Shown: positions 29,274-37,676, numbered from the stretch's first letter. The stretch: 38,801 nucleotides of DNA from Egibacter sp. (GCA_003553795.1 PWFH01000010.1:1-38801), one strand, 5' to 3'. Notes: generated from the sequence alone by a model not told the origin. Translations and numbers: made by a program.

Positions 29274-29337
29274 GGCCTCGAGGCCTCGAGGCCTCGGGGC
29301 TTCGGCGCCACGGCGCCACGGCGCCACGGGGCCACGT
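29274..29337. repeat. Two adjoining arrays of 8-base tandem repeats
   Basis: GGCCTCGA occurs twice (29274, 29282), then the variants GGCCTCGG (29290) and GGCTTCGG (29298). CGCCACGG follows three times (29306, 29314, 29322) and then the variant GGCCACGT (29330). Eight units in register cover 64 bases of the 164-base gap. GGCCTCGAGGCC is also self-complementary, so the RNA could fold. Confidence 0.9.
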
Positions 29338-29384
29338 CGCGGCGGGCGAGGTCGCGTTGAGGACCGGTCGAGCAGGAGGTGAAG

Positions 29385-30503
29385 ATGGCACTCGGGTCGG
29401 TCGTCATGGTGCCGCTCACCAACCCTGCCTCGGCCGAGGGGCTCATGGCCCATGCCGTCGCGGTGGCCCGCGCCGACGGTGGTGTGGTGCTGCCGCTGAC
29501 CGTGGTCCCCTCCGGCGCGCCGGGCGCGGTGCGCGATGACGCGAGCGCGCTCGTCGTCGCCGCCGAGGAGGTCGTGCGCGACTGGGGGGTGGCCAGCCGC
29601 GGTCTCGTCGTCGAGTGCGACGACGTCGCCGACGGGGTGCTCGATGCCGCGGCCGAGCACGGCGCGACCCTCGTCGTCATGGGGTGGCGGGGCCGGAGCA
29701 CGAACCGCAACGTCTTCGGCGAGCTCATCGACACCGTCGTGGGCCGCTCGCGGACGCCGATGGCCGTCGTGCGGCTCGGCCAGCGCCCGACCGAGCACCT
29801 CCTCGTCCCGCTCTCCGACGATCACCTCCAGCCTGCCGGTGAGGGCGGGGTGCGCCTCGCCGCCGAGCTCGCGCGCCGTCTCGCCGGGCAGCGTCCGCAC
29901 CGGATCCGCGTCCTGCGCACCGGTGCCGCCGACGCCGATCTGCCCGAGGTGGTCGCCGCGCTCTCCGACCGTGTCCACCATGACCCCCGCCGCTACGCGA
30001 TGGCGATCGGCGCCGCCGCCGACGAGGACGACCTCGTCGTCGTGCCCGTCGCGCCCACCGCCTCGGGGCTGCGCACCGCGACGACCCACGTTGCGTGGCG
30101 AGCCCCCGAGGCCACCCTCGTCGTCGCCATCGACGTGGGCCCGCAGCCCGAGGACGCCACGGCCTCGACGGCCAGCGCCGGGCAGCCCGCACCCGCCGAG
30201 TACGCAGAGGGCGGTGCGGGCACCTCCGAGCACGTCGTCGTCGTCACCGCGCGGCTCGACGCCGTCGAGGCCGCGCCGCGCGAGGAGCTCGGCCGGGCGC
30301 TCAGCAGCATCGGCATCGTCGGCGGCATCGAGGCCTGGAAGGACGACGAGGGGCAGCGCTGCGTGCGCGCGCGTGTCCACCTGCCCGCCGAGAGCTCCAA
30401 CGACGCGCTCGCGCTCGCGATGACGGCGTTGCACGAGGCGGAGAGGCTGCGCGGCGCCGAGCTGCGCTACGACATCGCGGAGGATCCCGCGACGTCGGCG
30501 TGA
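29385..30503 (+). CDS. Universal stress protein-like two-domain protein
   Basis: A 372-residue cytoplasmic protein. Residues 1-130 form a UspA-like fold ending in VVMGWRGRSTNRNVFGELIDTVV-type ATP-binding sequence (G100-x2-G103...G112), the GWRGR form seen in Usp domains attached to amino-acid or cation transporters. Residues about 137-262 look like a second, degenerate Usp domain without the glycine loop. The last part (about 283-372) is not recognised. No membrane segments are present, so a transporter half is missing or encoded elsewhere. The ATG at 29385 has AGGAGG 5 bases upstream; the GTG at 29379 overlaps that site and is rejected. It is convergent with the tRNA gene at 30530. Confidence 0.8.
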   Translation: MALGSVVMVPLTNPASAEGLMAHAVAVARADGGVVLPLTVVPSGAPGAVRDDASALVVAAEEVVRDWGVASRGLVVECDDVADGVLDAAAEHGATLVVMGWRGRSTNRNVFGELIDTVVGRSRTPMAVVRLGQRPTEHLLVPLSDDHLQPAGEGGVRLAAELARRLAGQRPHRIRVLRTGAADADLPEVVAALSDRVHHDPRRYAMAIGAAADEDDLVVVPVAPTASGLRTATTHVAWRAPEATLVVAIDVGPQPEDATASTASAGQPAPAEYAEGGAGTSEHVVVVTARLDAVEAAPREELGRALSSIGIVGGIEAWKDDEGQRCVRARVHLPAESSNDALALAMTALHEAERLRGAELRYDIAEDPATSA

Positions 30504-30505
30504 GG

Positions 30506-30519
30506 GCGGGGCGCCCCGC
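30506..30519. terminator. Palindrome between convergent genes, possible bidirectional terminator
   Basis: GCGGGGCGCCCCGC is a perfect 14-base palindrome located 2 bases after the universal-stress-like stop and 10 bases beyond the tRNA 3' end. It could stop transcription from both sides, although there is no T-run. Confidence 0.35.
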
Positions 30520-30529
30520 ACCGCCGAGG

Positions 30530-30603
30530 TGGGGGCGGTGGGACTCGAACCCACAGCTCCGCCGTTTTAAGCGGCGCGCCTCTGCCTGTTGGGCCACGCC
30601 CCC
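30530..30603 (-). tRNA. tRNA with UAA anticodon (Leu by anticodon) but class I structure
   Basis: On the minus strand a complete 74-base cloverleaf is read: acceptor GGGGGCG/CGCCCCC, D stem GCCC/AGGC (one C-A mismatch) with GG in the loop, and anticodon stem CGCCG/CGGCG with perfect pairing. The anticodon loop is CTTAAAA (anticodon TAA). A 5-base variable loop GAGCT and T arm GTGGG-TTCGAGT-CCCAC follow, and the discriminator is A. CCA is not encoded. UAA reads the leucine codon UUA, but bacterial tRNA-Leu normally has a long variable arm, absent here. The amino acid is therefore uncertain. A TACCCT -10 lies 12 bases upstream. Confidence 0.85.
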
Positions 30604-30615
30604 GGGCTCGTGGGC

Positions 30616-30621
30616 AGGGTA
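30616..30621 (-). promoter_or_regulatory. Putative -10 element of the UAA tRNA
   Basis: Read on the minus strand, TACCCT ends 12 bases before the mature tRNA 5' end, giving a 5' leader of about 5 bases. It is divergent from the NYN-gene -10 at 30637-30642, only 15 bases away. Confidence 0.4.
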
Positions 30622-30636
30622 CCGCCGCGGATCCGC

Positions 30637-30642
30637 TAGCCT
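30637..30642 (+). promoter_or_regulatory. Putative leaderless -10 element of the NYN-LOTUS gene
   Basis: TAGCCT ends 8 bases before the ATG at 30651, so the transcript would begin at the start codon. The hexamer and spacing match those of rpfB. The AGGGG before the ATG could serve as a ribosome site if transcription started further upstream. Confidence 0.45.
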
Positions 30643-30650
30643 GCAGGGGC

Positions 30651-31892
30651 ATGACTTCCGATGAAGAACGCATCGCGCTGTTCCTCGACTACGAGAATCT
30701 CGCGATCGGTGCCCGCGAGGACCTCAACGGTCTGCGCTTCGACCTCAAGCCCGTCGCCGACGCGCTCGCCGACCGCGGCCGCGTCGTCGTGCGTCGGGCC
30801 TATGCCGACTGGTCGTACTTCGACGACGACCGCCGGATGCTCACCCAGCAGCACGTCGAGCTCATCGAGATCCCCCAGCGCATGGGCGCGGTGCGCAAGA
30901 ACGCCGCCGACATCAAGATGGCCGTCGACGCGATCGAGCTGTCCTTCGAGCGCGACTACATCACGACGTTCGTCATCGGTACCGGCGACAGCGACTTCAC
31001 CCCGCTCGTGGCCAAGCTCCGTGAGCTCAACAAGCGGGTCATCGGCCTGGGACTGCAGGCGTCGACGTCGGCGCTGCTGCCGCCGGCCTGCGACGAGTTC
31101 CTCTTCTACGAGCGCCTCGAGGGCGTCAACGTCCCCAAGGGCAAGGGCGGGCGTGGCGGTCGCCGCCGCGGTGGCCGCGGGGGCGGACGGGCACCCGCGC
31201 CACGCGAGCCGGCGACCCCCGAGAAGGACGAGCCGTCGACGACGTCGCAGGACGCCGCGGTCGCGGCGCCCGAGCCCGCCCCCGAGCCCGAGCAGGTCGG
31301 CCCCGACGCCGTCGACGAGCCCGAGGTCGTCGACGAGCCCGAGGCCGAGCCCGACCACGACGACGAGGCCATCACCGTCGGCGAGGAGCCCGCGCCGCTC
31401 GGCAAGCTCGTCACCCAGACGCTCGCGGGGCTCCAGCGCTCGTCGGGCGGCGCGGTGCTCGCCTCGAACCTCAAGCGCGCGCTGCTGCGCAAGGACCCCA
31501 CGTTCAGCGAGGCCGACTACGGCTTCCGTGCCTTCGGCGAGCTGCTGCGTCATCTCGCCGACCGCAAGATCATCGAGCTCGAGATGGGCCCGGCCAAGGG
31601 CGACCCGGAGGTCTTCTTCCCCGAGGAGTCCAGCGGCGAGGATCGGGCCTTCGCGCTGCTCGCCGAGGTCGTCGCCGACCTCGAGGCCGAGGGCGGCCCG
31701 CCGCCGCTGTCAGGGCTCAAGGACCAGCTGCGCAAGCGCGACCCGGACTTCAGCGAGAAGGAGTTCGGCTTCGGTGGCTTCCTGCAGTTCGCCAAGGCGG
31801 CCCGCACCCGCGGCCTCGTGACGATGACGTGGGACGAGGATGCCGACGACTACGTCCTCGCCCCGGCAGGAGAGGGCGACAGCGAGGGATGA
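30651..31892 (+). CDS. NYN nuclease-like protein with RGG linker and two LOTUS (OST-HTH) domains
   Basis: A 413-residue predicted RNA-handling protein. Residues about 8-157 are a NYN/PIN-like domain (LabA/DUF88 group) with the acidic pocket residues D13, N16 (FLDYENL), D87 (KNAADIKM), D113 and D115 (GTGDSDF), so metal-dependent RNase activity is possible. A Gly/Arg-rich RGG-type stretch (164-180) and an acidic Pro/Glu linker (181-247) follow. Two OST-HTH/LOTUS domains end the protein: about 248-325 (LVTQTLAGLQ, SEADYGFRAFGELLRHL) and about 331-405 (SEKEFGFGGFLQFAKAA). LOTUS domains bind RNA, including G-rich RNA. Its stop overlaps the response-regulator start (ATGA). Confidence 0.9.
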   Translation: MTSDEERIALFLDYENLAIGAREDLNGLRFDLKPVADALADRGRVVVRRAYADWSYFDDDRRMLTQQHVELIEIPQRMGAVRKNAADIKMAVDAIELSFERDYITTFVIGTGDSDFTPLVAKLRELNKRVIGLGLQASTSALLPPACDEFLFYERLEGVNVPKGKGGRGGRRRGGRGGGRAPAPREPATPEKDEPSTTSQDAAVAAPEPAPEPEQVGPDAVDEPEVVDEPEAEPDHDDEAITVGEEPAPLGKLVTQTLAGLQRSSGGAVLASNLKRALLRKDPTFSEADYGFRAFGELLRHLADRKIIELEMGPAKGDPEVFFPEESSGEDRAFALLAEVVADLEAEGGPPPLSGLKDQLRKRDPDFSEKEFGFGGFLQFAKAARTRGLVTMTWDEDADDYVLAPAGEGDSEG

Positions 31893-32530
31893 GCGGGACG
31901 GTCCGTGTCGTCCTCGTCGACGACCACGACCTCGTGCGGGAGGGCTTGGCGCGCCTGCTCGCCGCCGTCGACGTGGGCATCGTCGTCGTCGGCGAGGCCG
32001 GTGGCGTGGAGGAGGCGCTCGAGGAGGTCGCCGCGCGTGAGCCCGACCTCGTCCTCCTCGACCTGCGCCTCGGCGAGGGCTCGGGACTCGAGGTCGCCCA
32101 GCGGCTGCGGGCCGCCGGCAACCGCGTGGCGATCCTCGTGCTGTCGGCGCACACCTCGGCGAGCTCGCTGCGCGCGGCGCTCGCCGCCGGTGCCGACGGC
32201 TTCCTGCTCAAGAGCATCTCCGGTGCCGAGCTCGCCGAGGGGATCCGCCGCTGCGTCGACGGTGACACCGTCATCGGCGAGGAGTTCGTGCCCAAGCTCC
32301 TCAACAGCCTCGGTCGCGGCGTGGGCGTGGGTCAGGCCGAGCTCACGCCGCGCGAGCGCGAGGTCCTCGAGCTCGTCGCGGCCGGCTCGTCGAACACCGG
32401 GATCGCCGAGCAACTCGGCGTGTCGTCGCGCACGGTGCAGAAGCACGTCCAGAACCTCCTGCGCAAGCTCGAGGCCGGCGACCGCGCCGAGCTCGTGAGC
32501 CAGGCTTTCCGCCGGGAGCTGCTCGGATGA
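31889..32530 (+). CDS. NarL/FixJ-family response regulator (orphan)
   Basis: A 213-residue two-domain regulator. The receiver (about 4-120) has acidic residues D11-D12, phospho-acceptor D58 (LVLLDLRLGEG), the VLSAH segment and the conserved Lys in FLLKSIS. The LuxR-type helix-turn-helix (about 150-213) reads LTPREREVLELVAAG, then SNTGIAEQLGVSSRTVQKHVQNLLRK across the recognition helix. No histidine kinase gene is adjacent, so the partner is unknown. The ATG overlaps the NYN-LOTUS stop by 4 bases, so the two proteins are co-expressed. The glnB gene lies downstream behind its own control region. Confidence 0.93.
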   Translation: MSGTVRVVLVDDHDLVREGLARLLAAVDVGIVVVGEAGGVEEALEEVAAREPDLVLLDLRLGEGSGLEVAQRLRAAGNRVAILVLSAHTSASSLRAALAAGADGFLLKSISGAELAEGIRRCVDGDTVIGEEFVPKLLNSLGRGVGVGQAELTPREREVLELVAAGSSNTGIAEQLGVSSRTVQKHVQNLLRKLEAGDRAELVSQAFRRELLG

Positions 32531-32562
32531 GGCTGACAGCGGCACCATGGGCGGCGCAAGAT

Positions 32563-32993
<431 letters not shown>

Positions 32994-33004
32994 GCCCCGG
33001 CCCC

Positions 33005-35578
33005 GTGGAGGGGCCTGCCGCCGACGTCGCCGACCTGCGCCGGCGCCTCGACCCCACCAGCGTCGACGCCCCGCTGGGCTCGGCCTGGTGCCGCTCGTGG
33101 ACCGAGCGCATCGACGACGTCCTGTCGTCCTGCCTCGGCGAGGCGTCGGGCGTCGCGGTCGTCGGTCTCGGCAGCTACGCGCGCCGTGAGCTCGCGCCCG
33201 CCTCCGACGTCGACGTCCTGCTCCTCCACGACGGCTGGGCGACGGCCGAGCTCGAGGGCCTGGTCCGCGCGATCTGCTACCCGCTGTGGGACGCAGGGCT
33301 CTCGGTCGGGCACGCGGTGCATACGCCGCGCGCGGCGGTGAAGGCGGCCGCCGAGCGGGTCGAGAGCTCGACGTCGCTCGTCGAGCGTCGACTCGTCGCC
33401 GGCGACGTCGGTCTTGTCGACGACCTCGTCGCGCGCTGGAGTCGCTGGCTGCGACGGCACGGTGGCAAGCTCCTCGCCTCGGTGGCCGACGCCGATGCGT
33501 CGCGCCACGCGCAGGCCGGGGACCGCCCGGGCATGCTCGAGCCGGATCTCAAGCGCGGCGCTGGCGGCCTCCGCGACCTCCAGAGTCTGCGATGGGCCTC
33601 GGCCTGCCTGCTCGGCGCCGACGGCCTCGACGCGCTCGTCGGCGCGCGCTACCTCGGCGCGAGCGACCTGCCCGCCCTCGCCGAGGCCGCCGAGGTCCTC
33701 CTCGCCGCGCGCTGCGCCCTGCATCTGCAGCAGGGAGCGAGCCTGCCGCCGGGCTCCGGCGCCGACACCCTGCGACTCGACCTCCAGGACGCCGTGGCCA
33801 CGCGGCTGGACTGGGGTGACGGCGACGCGCTCCTGCGCGCCGTCGGACTCGCGAGCCGGCGGATCGCCTACCTCCACGGGCGCGCCTGGCCACGCGTGCT
33901 CGCCGACGCGCGGGGGGGTCGCCGACGCGTGCGGCCGCAGCCACGCGAGGTCGACGACGGCCTCGAGATCGTCGACGGCCTCGTGGAGACGGCTCCTGGC
34001 CGCCGCCTCGCCGAGGACCCGACCCTCGCGGTCCGGGCCGTCGCCGCGGCCGCCTCCGAGGGCACCCACCTCGGGCGCGCCACCGCCGAGTCGCTCGCCG
34101 CGCAGATCGCCGAGCTCGGCGCGCTGCCGTGGGACGCGGCGACGCGCGGCGCGCTGCTGCGCGTGCTGCGACGGGGACGCGAGGCCGTGCCGGCGCTCAC
34201 CGACGCCGGCGAGCTCGGCGTGCTCTCGGCGCTGCTGCCGGAATGGGCGCCGCTGCGCGGGGCGCCGCAGCGCAACCCCCTGCACCGCTACGACGTCGAC
34301 ACCCACCTCGTCGAGACCGTCGCCGAGCTCGGCGCGATCGTCGACGGCGCCCTCGACGAGCGTCACGGGGCGATCTTCGAGCGTCTCGACGAGCCCGAGG
34401 TCCTCCTGCTCGCCGCGTTGCTCCACGACGTCGGCAAGGTCGGCGCCGGCGACCACGCCGTGGCTGGTGCCGCGAGCGCACGCGAGTGGGTCCTGCGGAT
34501 GGGCTTCGGCGCGCGGCGTGCCGACCGCGTGGCACGCCTCGTGCGCCTGCACCTGCTCCTGCCCGACGTCGCGGTGAGCCGCGACCTCGACGACGCCGAC
34601 GAGATCACTGCGGTGGCCGAGCGCGTCGGCGACGCCGAGACCCTCGACGGCCTCTACCTCCTCGCGCTCGCCGACGGGCGGGCCACCGGGCCGGCCGCCG
34701 CGTCGGCCTGGCGGGAGGGCCTGCTCGGCGAACTCCACGCGCGGGTGCGCCAGCGCCTGACGAGCGAGGTCGATGCCGACCTCGCGGTGGCGCCGCCCGC
34801 AGCGGTCGTCGCCGACGCCGAGCGCCTCCACGGCGGCCCCGGCGCGGTCGCCGCGGCGCTCGAGGGCATGCCACGGCGCTACCTCCTCACGGCGAGTGCC
34901 GAGCAGGTCGCCGAGCACGCCCGGCTCGACGATGAGCGCCCGGTGGGCGAGGCCCGCGCGGCGCTGCGGCCCGGGCCGGTGCCCGGCACGAGGACGCTCT
35001 CGCTCGTCGCGCCCGACCGCGTCGGGCTCATGGCCGACGCCGCCGGTGCGCTCGCCGGCCACGGCGTCGTCGTCCTCGATGCCCGGGCATTCACCCGTGG
35101 CGACGGCGTCGCCTTCGACTGGTTCGTCGTCGACGGCGGACCGCGGGCGGGCCACGAGCCGCCGCCCACCGCCGGGGGCGGGGCCGACGGGCCGCCCGAC
35201 GGCGACGAGGAGGTCCTCACCGCTCTGACCGCCGCCGCGGTCGGCGCGGTCGACGCCGGGGCGCTCGTCGAGCGCTGGGAGGGGCGCCGGGACGTCCGAC
35301 GACCCGCCCTCGCCTACCCCGTCGAGGTGGAGGTGGGCTTCGACCGCGGGCCGATGACGACGCGGATCGAGGTCGCCGGTCCCGACGCGCCGGGGGTGCT
35401 CTACCGCCTCGGGCGGGTCCTCGCCGACGAGGGGCTCGACGTCGTCGGCGCGCGCGTGGCCACGCTCGGCCCGCAGGTGCGTGACGTCTTCTTCGTCCGT
35501 CCCAGCGGGGGTCCTCCCGACGAGTCTCGCCTCGCCGAGCGGCTGCGGGCCGCGGCGGGCTGGCCGCCCGAGGCGTGA
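33005..35578 (+). CDS. glnD: PII nucleotidylyltransferase / deuridylylating enzyme GlnD
   Basis: Bifunctional modifier of PII. The 857-residue protein carries an N-terminal nucleotidyltransferase domain (GLGSYARRELAPASDVDVLLL, about 54-74, with catalytic D68 and D70) and the GlnD linker motif EPDLKRGAGGLRDLQ. An HD hydrolase domain (LLHDVGKVGAGDHA, about 472-485) and two C-terminal ACT domains (about 660-740, LVAPDRVGLMADAAGAL; about 780-857, VAGPDAPGVLYRLGRVLADEGL) follow. The transferase motif has GLGSYAR where most have GGSGR/GGYGR, a mild change. The start is a GTG at 33005, 11 bases after glnB, so both are in one operon under the GlnR-type box. Confidence 0.95.
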   Translation: MEGPAADVADLRRRLDPTSVDAPLGSAWCRSWTERIDDVLSSCLGEASGVAVVGLGSYARRELAPASDVDVLLLHDGWATAELEGLVRAICYPLWDAGLSVGHAVHTPRAAVKAAAERVESSTSLVERRLVAGDVGLVDDLVARWSRWLRRHGGKLLASVADADASRHAQAGDRPGMLEPDLKRGAGGLRDLQSLRWASACLLGADGLDALVGARYLGASDLPALAEAAEVLLAARCALHLQQGASLPPGSGADTLRLDLQDAVATRLDWGDGDALLRAVGLASRRIAYLHGRAWPRVLADARGGRRRVRPQPREVDDGLEIVDGLVETAPGRRLAEDPTLAVRAVAAAASEGTHLGRATAESLAAQIAELGALPWDAATRGALLRVLRRGREAVPALTDAGELGVLSALLPEWAPLRGAPQRNPLHRYDVDTHLVETVAELGAIVDGALDERHGAIFERLDEPEVLLLAALLHDVGKVGAGDHAVAGAASAREWVLRMGFGARRADRVARLVRLHLLLPDVAVSRDLDDADEITAVAERVGDAETLDGLYLLALADGRATGPAAASAWREGLLGELHARVRQRLTSEVDADLAVAPPAAVVADAERLHGGPGAVAAALEGMPRRYLLTASAEQVAEHARLDDERPVGEARAALRPGPVPGTRTLSLVAPDRVGLMADAAGALAGHGVVVLDARAFTRGDGVAFDWFVVDGGPRAGHEPPPTAGGGADGPPDGDEEVLTALTAAAVGAVDAGALVERWEGRRDVRRPALAYPVEVEVGFDRGPMTTRIEVAGPDAPGVLYRLGRVLADEGLDVVGARVATLGPQVRDVFFVRPSGGPPDESRLAERLRAAAGWPPEA

Positions 35579-35645
35579 GCGCCCGGTCACCGGCGTCGAC
35601 GGACGCGTCGCGCGACCGCCGGGCGTGCTGTGCGAGACTGTCGGC

Positions 35646-36122
35646 GTGAGCACCCTGCATCCCGCCGCCGCGCCCCTGTCCTTCCTCCTCGGCTCCTGGA
35701 GCGGGGAGGGCCGTGGGGCCTACCCCACGATCGACGACTTCGCCTACCGCGAGTGGGTGAGCTTCCGGCACACCGGCAAGCCGTTCCTCGTCTACGAGCA
35801 GCGCACCGCCGACGCGGCCACCGGCGCGCCGATGCACGCCGAGTCCGGCTACCTGCGGGCGGTCGGCGACGGCCGCGTCGAGCTCGTCCTCGCCCAGCCC
35901 AGCGGGATCACCGAGATCCACGCGGGCACCGTCGAGGGTCGGACGGTGCGCCTGGCCACGACCACGGTCGGAGTGGCGCCGAGCGCGAAGCGCGTCGACG
36001 CCCTCGAGCGCGACCTCACCGTCGATGGCGACGTGCTCACCTACGAGGTGCGCATGGCGGCGATGGGCCAGCCGATGACCCACCACCTCGCAGCCGAGCT
36101 GCGCCGCGAGGCGGAGGGCTGA
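35646..36122 (+). CDS. Nitrobindin-like FABP-fold heme protein (DUF1794)
   Basis: A 158-residue ten-stranded beta-barrel protein. The family marks are GSWSGEG (GxWxGxG at 16-22) near the N-terminus and the C-terminal MTHHLAAEL, where H146 or H147 would be the axial heme ligand. M. tuberculosis Rv2717c and plant nitrobindins bind ferric heme and can react with nitric oxide or isomerise peroxynitrite. The start is a GTG at 35646 with no ribosome site; a GAGACT hexamer 6 bases upstream may be a weak leaderless -10. It is convergent with fumC, with 19 bases between the two stops. Confidence 0.9.
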   Translation: MSTLHPAAAPLSFLLGSWSGEGRGAYPTIDDFAYREWVSFRHTGKPFLVYEQRTADAATGAPMHAESGYLRAVGDGRVELVLAQPSGITEIHAGTVEGRTVRLATTTVGVAPSAKRVDALERDLTVDGDVLTYEVRMAAMGQPMTHHLAAELRREAEG

Positions 36123-36141
36123 GAGCAGCGATCGGTGAGGC

Positions 36142-37542
36142 CTAGAGGACGCCGCCCTCGGTCATGCGCTTGATGTCGAGGATGCGGTCGACCTCGTCGT
36201 CGGAGAGCACGCCGGCCTCCTTGACGACGTCGCGCAGCGGGCGGTCCTCGGTGAGGGCCTGCTTGGAGAGCTCGGCGCTCTTGTCGTAGCCGATCGCCGG
36301 CACGAGCGCGGTGACGATCGCGAGGTCCCTCTCGACGAGCTCGGTGGCGCGCTCGACGTTGGCCGTCAGCCCGTCGATGCACTGCTCGGCGAAGTTCGCC
36401 GCGCTCGTCGCCAGCAGGGCGCTGGACTCGAGGACGTTGCGGGCCATCATCGGGATGTAGACGTTGAGCTCGAAGTGGCCGTTCATGCCCCCGACGGTCA
36501 CCGCGGTGTCGTTGCCGATGACCTGCGCGCACGCCTGGGTCACCGACTCGGGGATGACGGGGTTGACCTTCGCCGGCATGATCGAGCTGCCCGGCTGGAT
36601 CTCCGGCAGCTGCAGCTCGCCGATGCCGGTCCGCGGGCCCGAGCCCATGAGGCGGATGTCGTTCGCGATCTTCGTCATCGACACGGCGACGACCTTGAGG
36701 GCGCCGGAGAGCTCGACGAGCCCGTCGCGCGCGCCCTGGGCCTCGAAGTGGTTGTCGGCCTCGCGCAGGGCGATGGTCCCGGTGCGGTCGCGCAGCTCGT
36801 CGAGGACGCGGTCGGTCATGCCTTCGGGGGCGTTGAGCCCGGTGCCCACCGCGGTGCCGCCGAGCGGCAGCTCGGAGACGCGCTCGAGCGCGGCGCGCAC
36901 GCGCGCGGACCCGAGCTCGATCTGGCGGGCGTAGCCGCCGAACTCCTGGCCGAGGGTCACCGGGGTGGCGTCCATGAGGTGGGTCCGGCCGGGCTTGACG
37001 ACGTCGGCGAAGGCCTTGGCCTTCGCCTCGAGGGAGACGTGGAGGACGTCGAGGGCGGGCAGGAGCTCCTCGGCGGCGGCGAGGTAGGCCGCGACGTGGA
37101 CGGCGGTCGGGAAGACGTCGTTGGAGGACTGCCCGGCGTTGACGTGGTCGTTGGGGTGGACGGGGTCCTTCGAGCCCATCTCGCCGCCGAGCAGCTCGAT
37201 CGCGCGGTTGGCGATGACCTCGTTGGCGTTCATGTTCGAGCTCGTGCCCGAGCCGGTCTGGAAGACGTCGACGACGAAGTGCGCGTCGTGGGCGCCGTCG
37301 GCGACCTCCTCGGCGGCCTGGACGATCGCCTCGTACTGCCGGTCGTCGAGCACGCCGACGCGGTGGTTGTACACCGCCGCGGAGGCCTTGATGAGGCCGA
37401 GGGCGCGGATGACCTGGCGGGGGATCCGCAGGCCCGAGATGGGGAAGTTCTCGACGGCGCGCTGGGTCTGGGCGCCGTAGTACGCATTGACGGGGACCTG
37501 CATCTCGCCCATCGAGTCGCGTTCGGTCCTGGTGGCGGTCAT
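36142..37542 (-). CDS. fumC: Class II fumarate hydratase
   Basis: Interconverts fumarate and malate in the TCA cycle. The 466-residue protein of the aspartase/fumarase superfamily shows GSGTSSNMNANEVIANRA and HPNDHVNAGQSSNDVFPTA. The catalytic-serine loop carries the superfamily signature GSSIMPAKVNP (near residue 320). Aspartases and fumarases share these motifs, but overall sequence (PVNAYYGAQTQRAVENFPISG at the start) fits FumC best; aspartate ammonia-lyase is the alternative. The ATG at 37542 has GGAG 7 bases upstream; a GTG directly before it is less well placed. It is divergent from the histidine phosphatase gene. Confidence 0.93.
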   Translation of the reverse strand: MTATRTERDSMGEMQVPVNAYYGAQTQRAVENFPISGLRIPRQVIRALGLIKASAAVYNHRVGVLDDRQYEAIVQAAEEVADGAHDAHFVVDVFQTGSGTSSNMNANEVIANRAIELLGGEMGSKDPVHPNDHVNAGQSSNDVFPTAVHVAAYLAAAEELLPALDVLHVSLEAKAKAFADVVKPGRTHLMDATPVTLGQEFGGYARQIELGSARVRAALERVSELPLGGTAVGTGLNAPEGMTDRVLDELRDRTGTIALREADNHFEAQGARDGLVELSGALKVVAVSMTKIANDIRLMGSGPRTGIGELQLPEIQPGSSIMPAKVNPVIPESVTQACAQVIGNDTAVTVGGMNGHFELNVYIPMMARNVLESSALLATSAANFAEQCIDGLTANVERATELVERDLAIVTALVPAIGYDKSAELSKQALTEDRPLRDVVKEAGVLSDDEVDRILDIKRMTEGGVL

Positions 37543-37578
37543 CACGTGGCTCCTGTGCGTCCGGGGATCTCGCAGGGC

Positions 37579-37600
37579 AGCCTAGTTGGCTCGCTACGCT
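37579..37600. promoter_or_regulatory. Divergent -10 elements for fumC and the histidine phosphatase
   Basis: On the minus strand TAGGCT (37579-37584) would serve fumC with a leader of about 30 bases. On the plus strand TACGCT (37595-37600) would serve the phosphatase gene with a leader of about 70 bases. Both fit TAnnnT; -35 boxes are not evident in the 134-base gap. Confidence 0.35.
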
Positions 37601-37676
37601 GGCCGCCACGCCCCCGGCCGGGCCGGCGCGCCGCGGCGCCCCCGGCGCGGAGCCCCCGAGGCAGGACCGGAGCCCG

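Noticed and set aside
30530-30603. Reading this tRNA as tRNA-Phe (AAA) or tRNA-Lys (UUU)
   Set aside because: Those readings need a shifted anticodon stem with mismatches; the CGCCG/CGGCG stem is perfect and gives loop CTTAAAA with anticodon UAA.
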